This document shows positions 54,913-64,000 of a DNA stretch of 64,000 bases, piece after piece. This DNA comes from Nepenthes gracilis (taxonomy: Eukaryota; Streptophyta; Magnoliopsida; Caryophyllales; Nepenthaceae), in assembly GCA_033239525.1 (NCBI GenBank), contig BSYO01000019.1, positions 8,538,592 to 8,602,591 on the forward strand. The letters run 5' to 3'. A program made the translations under genes and the position numbers. Within the stretch, counting starts at the first letter, position 1; the number at the start of each line of letters is the position of its first letter. Under the pieces are notes generated by a model. It did not search any database and had not been told where the DNA came from. It worked only from the letters and a program-made list of their open reading frames with translations.

Positions 54913-57900
54913 ATGTCTCTGAACATGTCCCGTTGGTCAAGCATAGGACCAAGGCGGACGCTGTTTCTAGGGTTTCTGCTCTTGCTATCCCTCCATAAAT
55001 TTGAATCGAGATTCGTAGTCGAGAAGAACAGTTTGAGGGTTACATCGCCAGATAAAATAAAAGGCACTTATGACAGTGCCATTGGCAACTTCGGGATACC
55101 ACAGTATGGCGGCAGCATGGCTGGCACCGTCTACTATCCGAAGGACAATCGAAAGGGCTGTGAAGAGTTCAGTGATTTTAGTATTTCGTTCGGAAGGAAG
55201 CCCGGTGCTTTACCCACTATAGTTTTGCTCGATCGTGGAGGTTAGCCTTCATTCTGTGATTTTTGCTAAATTCTTCAATTTTTGGTGCTATTTTGCGTTA
55301 GTTGAGTGTAAATTTGATAGCTTTATTTAGTTTTGTAGCTTATGCTTCTTGGCTAAAGTTAGCTTCTGATGTGGGTTATGCTTTCTGCCCTCTATTACCA
55401 GTGCAAGTGGGGCATTGAGTAAGATTACATTTTCAGGAAGTATTTTGTAATTAGTGATTCATGACACCATTGCCCTTGTGGCGTTTGTTAGAAAAATCCT
55501 TATGCTTAAGGAGAAAATTTGAAGCATGTCACTACTGTATAACTCTCAATTTCATGCGCTTGTTACTTGTTTGCTTTGGGTTTATTTACGATCGTGTTTT
55601 TGCGTGTAATTGTAAAATTATAAAGTGGTACCATATCGATTGCCTCTCTCGTTCCTTCTCCTTTATGGTTTAAAAGACATCTTAGATAATGATCTCCGTT
55701 ATTTCTCTGAACTTGATATAGGTGTATAGTTTGTTCAGTGGTTGTCGGAAAGAATGGCTCACGATACCGTCAAAAATGTTGGAAACAACGTAATGACTAT
55801 GTGTTGTCAGGGGATTTAATGAATCACACTATTTACAGTTGACATTTCCTCAACATAATGACTCCGTTATTTCTCTTAGATATGCGTTGACAAGATGGCA
55901 TTCCCTGTTTCTCATTTGTAAATTTTCAGCCAGCTTAATTGAATTGATGTATCAAATTATATGTACCCTATCCATCCTTTACTTTGAAATACTTAATCCA
56001 CATCCAGTGCATCTCGATTCCCCTCCCATCTAACATCAAATGTGAAATTTCCAATTTTGATGATGATGAATAATATCATGTGGTCTATAAAATTTTTAAG
56101 TGTCTCTTGTGATTCCTTTCTGGAGCTCCCTCCAAATGCAGGCACTTTGTCATATTTTTTAATTTTGCTATGTTTGAATGAGTATTTTATTTTGTTTTCC
56201 TTGTGTTGAGTTTGACTATTCTTCACTGATGAAGAAGAAAGAAAAAACATTTAACCGTTTGATAAAGCAAGAGAGTTTATGACACTTGTATAGCTTTGCC
56301 CCATCCTGGGGAACAACATACACATTTTGAAGTAATTATGCTAGGAAAACTTGTTAGATATGATGATACCATTGAATTTCTTATGGGATTGGGGAAAAAA
56401 AAGGTAGCAAGAGGATAGATAGGAAGGAAAAGGTATTTTACGAGGCTAATGTGTGTCTAAGATATTCAGCAGTATTTTGGGGGAACACGCCACTAGTTTA
56501 CTGGATGCAAATCAAATTAACTCTGTAAAGCTTCTTAAAAGAACAACCAGTGACCCTTTTTTTTGGAAAATTGGAGCCAGCATTGTTTTCCTGTAAAATG
56601 AAATATAATTTGAGAGGGGTAGGGGAGTTGAGTGAGAGTGAAAAGGGTATGACCTCATTCTGTCCCTGCCGCTTGTTTAGCCAAAGAAAGAGGAGAAAAC
56701 AAGTAAAAATTTTTCTACCAATTATAGATAATTATTGGGGATGGTGGCATGGTTACTGGATTCTATGAGATCCCTACATATCACCTACCACATACCAAAA
56801 CATGATCTGAAATGACAACCCGTTAGGGAAAATGAAATTATTTTGGCCTACCACGATGCAGGTTTCCTTTACCATACTATAGTCTACGAAGAATCTAGTA
56901 ACTGTGGATTTTATACTAAACTTGTCTTTGAGTTGTGCCTTTCTTGTAGTTCTTACTGTTGCATCACTTTCCAGAATGTTTTTTCGCTCTGAAGGTTTGG
57001 AATGCCCAGAAAGCTGGTGCTGCAGCTGTGCTCGTTGCAGATGACATTGATGAAACATTGATCACCATGGACACACCTGGAGAAGATGGTTCATCTGCTA
57101 AATATATTGAGAACATAACTATACCATCTGCACTTATTGAGAAGGGTTTTGGGGAGAAGTTGAAGAAAGCCGCTGATAGTGGAGATATGGTCAATGTCAA
57201 TCTTGATTGGAGGGAAGCTGTTCCTCACCCCGATGATCGGGTAGAGTATGAATTGTGGACCACTAGCAATGATGAATGTGGGGTTAAATGTGATATGCTG
57301 ATGAGATTTATAAAGGAGTTCAAGGGTGCAGCACAGATACTTGAGAAAGGCGGTTACACTCAGTTCACACCCCATTATATCACATGGTACTGTCCTCATG
57401 CATTTACTACTAGCAAACAGTGCACGTCCCAATGTATCAATCATGGAAGATACTGTGCCCCGGATCCCGAGCAGGATTTTAGCAGAGGTTATGATGGGAA
57501 AGATGTGGTACTTCAAAATCTGAGGCAACTCTGTTTGTTCAGGGTAGCCAATGAGACCAAAAGACCCTGGGTATGGTGGGATTATGTGACTGATTTTCAG
57601 GTTAGATGTCCGATGAAGGAGAAAAAATACAACAAGGACTGTGCAGAGTCGGTAATCAAATCGCTGGGTAAATATTGGAGTTACATTTTAATCCAGATTT
57701 TGAGGTTCTGGTTGTCGATGATCAATTAATAACATATGCATTACTGCCCCAGGGCTTGATATGAAAAATATAGAGAAGTGCATGGGAGACCCCAGTGCTG
57801 ATGCTGAGAATGCTGTTCTGAAGGAAGAGCAAGAAGCACAAGTACTTAACTCATTTCCTAAGTCATTTAGTCCTTTGATATCCTTTATTTTTTTTTCTCT

Positions 57901-60900
57901 TTCATTACTTTTTGTTGGCAACAATAATTGTTTGTGCAGCTACTATTTTTTATCCATTCATGTTGTTGCTGTTAATGTATCTCGTTGGTGCAAATCCTTT
58001 ATATAGATTGGCAAAGGATCAAGAGGAGATGTAACTATACTGCCTACGCTTGTTGTCAACAATCGTCAATATCGTGGTGAGTACCGGTCCATATTTCCTT
58101 CTCGCTTTCTTGGATGCTTCCTCTTTTTAAAGAACACATGTAGGAAAGTTGGAGAAAGGAGCTGTCATGAAAGCCATTTGTTCTGGATTTGAAGAAACCA
58201 CTGAGCCTGCTGTTTGCCTGAGCGATGGTAAGTATTATCTAGAATGATTCTTTGTCAAACTATCTATTTCTGTTGATTTATTTCATCAATATATGAACTT
58301 GAATGGTGGGTCTGCCCTTAATGGCAGATATTGAGACTAACGAGTGCATGAACAACAATGGTGGTTGTTGGCAAGATAAAGCAGCTAACATTACTGCATG
58401 CAAGGTAATTGGTGGGATTCACTTGTTTGAATTTCCTTTGTTTGGCGGGAATGGTGTCATGGGAAATAGGGTTTTTCTCTAACATTCTTCCCTTCTCATT
58501 CTTGTGTTTTGATATATTAGTGTGTGGAATGCAATCTGTTTTTTGAAGTAATATATAAATAGCCTAGGGACTACTTTCATAGTTTGGGAACCAAGTTCCT
58601 AACCGCTTTGAAGTTAATTATTTGGTATTTGAAATATTGAATTAAATGGCTTCTGATATTTCAAAAGGGATAAGATACCGTTTCTTTCATGAACCATAAT
58701 CTTTGCTTTCTGAGTACTCATACTATTTTCTCAGGATACATTTCGTGGGAGAGTGTGTGAATGCCCCCTTGTTAATGGGGTCCAATTTAAAGGGGATGGC
58801 TACAGTACATGTAAAGGTGATATTTTTTCATTGATTCTATTATTATTGTATTTTAACAATATCTTTGGTAAGCTTACACCTTTAATGGAACTATGAGATC
58901 TCATTTAATTTGAGTAGTTAACTCAATAAAATCTTTAATATAGTTTTTCATCTGTGTAAAGCTAATTTTTGACCCGGTAGCTAAAAGAAATCCTCCCTTT
59001 TCTAGAAATTAGTCAATATATGAACTCCCTGTTTAGGGGGGTGAGCCTTGCTGTGATAGTAAGGTAGTTCTATTCTAAATGAAAATAACCTTACTATAAT
59101 TTAGGGGTACGGCTATATCTTTAAGCAATTAGAGACTTGCATTAATATTGTAGAGAAAGTTATGGAAAAGGCATTCCCCTTTAATCTAAATTTATGTCTG
59201 CTACCAAGCTTTTAATAGCTTGAGAAAGAGTAGAATTTTCATGAAATTTCCTTATTACGGGTTTCCAATCAGACTATTAAATTTTTTGGTTGCATCCATG
59301 CGGTTTTGTGGGATATTTCCTAGTTATTTGGCATATTAATACGTAATAGGAGTTTGAATTTCTTGTCATTTGACTTTAGAAAACTTGTGAATTTTCTTGT
59401 TGACTGTGGTGCTGCGGGTTGTGTTTGGAAAAATTGTTGAGATTGGCTGATGAGGTTAGCTGTTGAGATTATTTGTTGAAGTTGACTATTAGAATGATTG
59501 GTATAACTTTGTGCTATAAGTGGTGTTGGGATGCAAAATGACATGTGAGAGCATTGAAGGGGAAAAAACAAGAGAAAAGGATGGTTCAATGGAAAAGGTT
59601 CCCCACATTGTAAGCTTTGGGGATGGTTAGATGTATGTAACTTTTGCATTGCAGTTATAAAAGAATTGTCTATGTGGTTTGAACACGTGACTGCCAAGGC
59701 ATGACAAAATAGCCTTACCAGCATGTTAAGACTTATCTTCTAGAGGTTGGTTGTCCTGATGCTTCTCATATTGTGGGTTCCTGGGGTTTAGATTTAAACA
59801 ATGTTACCCCTAGAATGCACAAAAGTTGTTTGTGCGATTTCAAATTGTTTGAACTTAAAGTTGTACTAGAGCTCATCCACTGGGAAAACAAATCAGATGA
59901 AAGAAAGCAAAAAAATGTAAAGACAACAAAAAAGGTAAAACTGTCCTCACCAGAAATATTGATGCCTTCTGGGACTATAACAGCCATATAACAAGCGGTC
60001 GCTTTCTTACTGCTTACTATTTCTTTAATCTTTTGACTTTAGTTGAGCTTACTTTTTCTTGTTCAATTACTATGTCAGAGTGTGCAACCTTTTGTAAAAA
60101 GAGAAGGGATAAGAGACGTCGGTGAATTACTAGGGTGTAATGACAGGATTTTATGTTCTCCGTGATTATGAGCAAATGGGTTCTGATGTAGGACTGAAAA
60201 AGGTGGTGAAAAAGTAAATCAGAGGAAAGAGAGAGAACATAGAGAGTGAGAACTGAGAAAAACTAAGAGGAAGATAGGAGATAGAACCAAATGAAGAGGG
60301 GGGAGTTTAACTTATATAGACTGCGAAATAAATTTAAATAATAGAATCTCCTAAAACATAGTAGAGATCCTAAACTTACTGGGGCAAATGATCAGGTTAA
60401 GCATTCTAAATATTCTATGAAACTACTAGAAAAACACACAAAAATACAAGGATGAAAGCATATCTAATTTCAACCTTAAGGTTGGGATGGACATTCCCCA
60501 CCATGTGTGATATGCAGGTCTAGATGACCCTTTTTTTTGGGTGGGTGGGTAGGAGGCAAATGATATGATCTATTTATAGGGTTTTTTTGGGGATAATTTA
60601 ATTCTGTTCAAGAGTCTAGATTTATTGCAAATAGGAAGCATTTCTTCAGGATTAATAGCCTCCTTAGTTCTTGTTTCAAGCATACTTGCCTATAAGTGGT
60701 CCTTTACTTTGTATATCTTTTGTAGTTTAGTTGATAGTAATATTTGAAGTCTGTATGTTTTCCAACTGCATTATCTTCTTGTAGGCAGCTAGGCTGCATT
60801 GTAATTCATGGTGCCTCTTTAGCACCCAATTGATAATAAACTCTGTATTTTCCAACAACAAAATGAAATATTCTAAATTTTCATATTTGTTGGTTTGTCT

Positions 60901-63900
60901 TGCAACTATGCATTTACTCTAATCTATTCTATTATTTTCTTAGTGCAGCTAGTGGACTTGGTAGATGTAAGATAAATAATGGAGGTTGTTGGCATGAAAG
61001 TCACAATGGACAGTCCTTTTCAGCTTGTCTGGTTAGTGAGCTTTATGGTCTCTTCTTCATTTTCGGGAAATGGATTCAGATGTGATTTTTTACTTTTGGC
61101 GGACAGGATAATGTAGATGGCTGCAAATGTCCACCAGGCTCTAAGGGTGACGGTATCAATAGCTGTGAAGGTACTTACTCTTTTTTCTGCTTCAGGTTAA
61201 TGTAAAACTAATGATGAGGTTACATGCATATTTCAGAATAAGCAATATGGCTATCCAGTATATATGAAAGCTAGTGAAGTTGTATTGGTTCAGAATAAGC
61301 ATGGATGGGGAGCACGCTGCTTACAACTGAGTACTGTTGAAAGAGAATTTTGCAGTGTACTGTTTTAATGGTGTATCTGCATTTGAGTTTGCCTTGTCTG
61401 ATATAGTGCAACTGTAGAATAGTCAATTCACAAGCTTGGTACGGAGTGCGGGTTGGTGCACTTCTTACAGCTTGATACTACAATTTGATTTGAAATTGTT
61501 TAAAGATTTTAAAGAAACTCTTACATTGAGGTGTTCATATGTGGTATGAATGAAATTAAAGAGGAGGGAATCCCATGGTAATCATATTGAGGATGCTGGA
61601 CCAGAGAGGTGTTGATTGGAGGGGAAGTAGCTTAGTGATAGCCCCTTAGCACCTTGAAGGTGCAGTGCAGCACTTGATATCAGAGACCCAAAATGCTTCA
61701 ACATGTGCATTCTCCATAATATTACAAGTTTGTCATCCCATATATAACAAGTGTCGCTTGAGGTTGAAGGATAGTTTTAAGCACCTTTTTATTATGGATG
61801 CTTAATTCTCTCTCCCCTAACGAAAGAGCATGCTGGTACTATAGGCTTGGAGTAGTTGTAGGATGATATTAGTCCTCAAATTTCAGCATTGAAAGTGCTG
61901 TATACCTCTTGAATTCTCAACACTTAAATTTCCAGCATCCCAGCTCATAAAATTTTAGCTCTTAGGTTAAGGTGAACTGTTCTCTTCCATTTCAGTTTTC
62001 AGTACTTAAAATTTTATCACCTTATGATATTTGCAAATTTCTTAAAGTTTTGGCAATGTTACAACAGAAAAGTAACTCTCTTTAATTTTTAAAATTAGGA
62101 ACACCTCTTAAATTTTTAAAATTCAGATTTCAGCAAAACATATCACCTCTTTATTTTCAGCTTCGCCTAACATTTAGGACTTGAAAAGAGAATGGAATCT
62201 AAATGTACCCAGGGGTGCCTAAGGTGGTTGACATGGGGCTTAATTTTGGCATCCCTATCCAATGCCTAATTTTGGGATTGCTATTTTGTTCGTCGCTCAA
62301 GAAATGCACTTGTACCATTCCCACCCTAATATGCTTGGCTAAAACCTTAATGATTATGATCCACTCAATGAATTTATAAACACCTACAAATTTATAGGTA
62401 TAAACAAATATTAATATTTCTTCTCTCCTGCTCTTTAATTGGTGCCTAAGGTGATTGACATGGTGCTTAATTTTGGCATCCCTATCCAATGCCTAATGCT
62501 GGTTTGGGATTGCTAATTTGTTCGTTGCTCAGGAAATGCACTTGTTCCATTCGCATCCTAATACGCTTGGCTAAAACCTTAAATGATTATGATCCACTCA
62601 ACGAATTTATAAACACCAGCAAATTTATAGTTATAAACAAATATTGATATTTCTTCTCTCCTGCTCTTTAATTGGTTTATTATTGTATTCTGATCGAATT
62701 GGCAGTTTCTCTTCAAAAGTAATGAGAAAAATTATGCTTTTTCATGTTTGGCATTTGATTTGTACTTGTGACATATTGAATAAGAGAGCTTTCTCATGCA
62801 TGTTGTTGTTTCTTCTGGAGGGCAAGTGGATAAGCATTGCTTTTGCATTGCCAAATAGCTATGGAAGTAATGTACAAAGCATGAGAATCCTTCCTTAATT
62901 CATTGTGTTATGACTTTGTATGCTAGGTGCCACAAATTGATTTTGTGCTGTTGTCAATTAGTATAAAATACTTAAAATGGAGGAACTTAAAGAGAGAGAA
63001 TGGTGTTGGTAGCAGGCAGAGGCTGCAGCTGCTCCACACGCCCCCCAATCCAACCGCCTGAGGGGCCTGGAATTATGTGATATGGAGCTTGTGGGATTCT
63101 AAAGTAGAAACTTGAGCTAAACAACTGCTAATCAATGGACTACATGGAATTGAACACTACAACTAATTAGGAATATTCAATTATAATTAAATGATGCACA
63201 AATCCATTAGCAGTTTGGCCGAAAATATTATGGAGGTATATGTTGATGCTGTACCCATAATGGTTTTTGACCAAGACATCTCATAAATTGCTAGATTGTG
63301 GATCTTCCACCATTAGAAAAGTAGTATAATAATCTAATTATGTTTCTTCATCTACCAATTTATTCAGTTTACATGACATTGTTGCGATTCAAAATTGAAA
63401 GATTGTGTGACTCCTTTATTTTTCTTTTGAATTGCTCTCTCTCCCTACTCAGATGTTGATGAGTGCAAAGAGAAGAAAGCCTGTCAGTGCCGTGAATGCA
63501 ACTGCAAGAATACTTGGGGTAGCTATGATTGCACTTGCAATGGGGATCTTTTGTATATCAGGGACCATGATACCTGCATAAGTGAGTTAGCTAACCCACA
63601 CATATTAGCACGCTGGTTATCACTCTGGCTTTCTCTTTTCAATCATTTGGTTTTCTTCTGCAGGCAAGAAGGCTGCTGAGGCAAAATCATCCTGGGCTGT
63701 TGTGTGGGTTATTTTGATGGGCTTGGCTATGGCTGGTGGTGGGGCATATCTTGTTTACAGATATAGATTAAGGGTAAGTTCTGTGCCTTGTATTACTGTC
63801 TGCTATCTTAGATAATTTGATAATAGCACCTAGCAATGCTGAAAAAAGTGATGTGTGGATAGAACAATTCAGTTTTGACTTAGAGAAAATGAGAATGATG

Positions 63901-64000
63901 ACATTCTTTGCACTTTTACGTTTCTTCTCTTTTGTTGTCCTTTTTTTTGGTAGGGAACTGGGTTATGGATTCAAAATTAAACATCTATATTTGGGCCTTG
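54913..64000 (+). CDS. VSR: Vacuolar sorting receptor (BP-80/VSR family), 11 exons, C-terminal tail beyond window
   Basis: Exons: 54,913-55,240; 56,975-57,667; 57,753-57,841; 58,007-58,076; 58,144-58,227; 58,328-58,404; 58,735-58,816; 60,949-61,031; 61,107-61,170; 63,453-63,581; 63,664-63,773. All have GT-AG borders and together give 603 codons without a break. VSRs are type I membrane proteins that bind vacuolar sorting signals (NPIR-type and C-terminal) and carry soluble cargo to the vacuole. Domains: signal peptide ([14 protein letters not shown]), [14 protein letters not shown] at the mature start, PA domain (exons 1-2), central VSR domain ([53 protein letters not shown]), EGF-like repeats ([18 protein letters not shown]; calcium-binding [17 protein letters not shown]) and one TM segment ([16 protein letters not shown]). 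Exon 11 ends after the basic stop-transfer RYRLR; the tail with the tyrosine sorting motif should follow within ~30 residues. Start is 54,913 or the Met at 54,925; both leave the signal peptide intact. Confidence 0.95.
55241..56974 (+). other. VSR intron 1
   Basis: 1.73 kb from GTTAGCC to TTTCCAG. The acceptor is immediately followed by AATGTTTTTTCGC, which completes the Glu of [12 protein letters not shown]-rich; no other element recognised. Confidence 0.85.
58817..60948 (+). other. VSR intron 7
   Basis: 2.13 kb between the two EGF-coding exons, GTGATATT to TTAGTGCAG. Contains poly-pyrimidine and AG-rich stretches only. Minus-strand ORF at 59,320-59,724 and plus-strand ORF at 59,773-59,991 show no family resemblance. 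Confidence 0.85.
61171..63452 (+). other. VSR intron 9
   Basis: 2.28 kb, GTACTTACT to CCTACTCAG. Includes a tandem duplication (62,214-62,671). Confidence 0.85.
62214..62671 (+). repeat. ~228-bp tandem duplication in VSR intron 9
   Basis: Copies 62,214-62,440 and 62,441-62,671 both run from GGTGCCTAAGGTG through CCCTATCCAATGCC, GCTAAAACCTTAA, GATCCACTCAA to CTCCTGCTCTTTAATTGG. Differences are scattered substitutions and small indels, so the duplication is not recent. Confidence 0.85.

Noticed and set aside
59320..59991. ORFs of 134 and 72 codons in VSR intron 7
   Set aside because: No family resemblance, intronic composition, opposite or unrelated frames.

Overview
This window is nuclear DNA of a flowering plant, most likely a eudicot. 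It holds spliced host genes with GT-AG introns, Ty1/copia elements, Ty3-type solo LTRs, L1 LINEs and a MITE, plus a large cluster of endogenous pararetrovirus (family Caulimoviridae) sequence. The species cannot be named from the sequence alone.

Region 1 (1 to about 29,660) is four caulimovirid blocks in alternating orientation: EPRV-1 (+, 1-16,025), EPRV-2 (-, 16,026-20,157), EPRV-3 (+, 20,158-21,717) and EPRV-4 (-, 21,718 to about 29,660). Together they show two kinds of coding content attached to one shared intergenic/promoter region. One kind is a movement protein that runs into a long frame of unknown function ending in a coiled coil. The other is coat protein, zinc knuckle, protease, reverse transcriptase and RNase H, followed by an ORF that looks like a plant F-box/FBA protein. 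The F-box ORF overlaps the end of the RNase H frame by about 35 nt and is followed by the viral intergenic region in several diverged copies, so it appears to be a real viral gene. All copies are broken by stops, frameshifts and insertions. Three solo LTRs with perfect 5-bp target duplications (one nested in a further LTR-like element) have landed in these blocks.

Region 2 (about 29,660-33,450) has an unassigned CAGCA-rich stretch and a truncated Ty1/copia element on the minus strand.

Region 3 (34,835-46,128) is the 3' end of a host radical-SAM gene of the RlmN/Cfr methyltransferase family, on the plus strand. Two exons are separated from the last exon by a 10.6-kb intron holding a nearly complete copia element, a 5'-truncated L1 with a MITE inside it, and a short second L1. 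The last exon has a stop codon at a normally conserved Gln.

Region 4 (46,567-51,919) is a full-length but decayed copia element with paired LTRs and a GCTAC target duplication. Region 5 (51,925-54,912) is mostly AT-rich intergenic DNA.

Region 6 (54,913 to the window end) is a vacuolar sorting receptor (BP-80/VSR) gene with eleven clean exons encoding 603 residues through the transmembrane segment; only the short cytosolic tail lies outside. It is the one gene here that looks fully functional.
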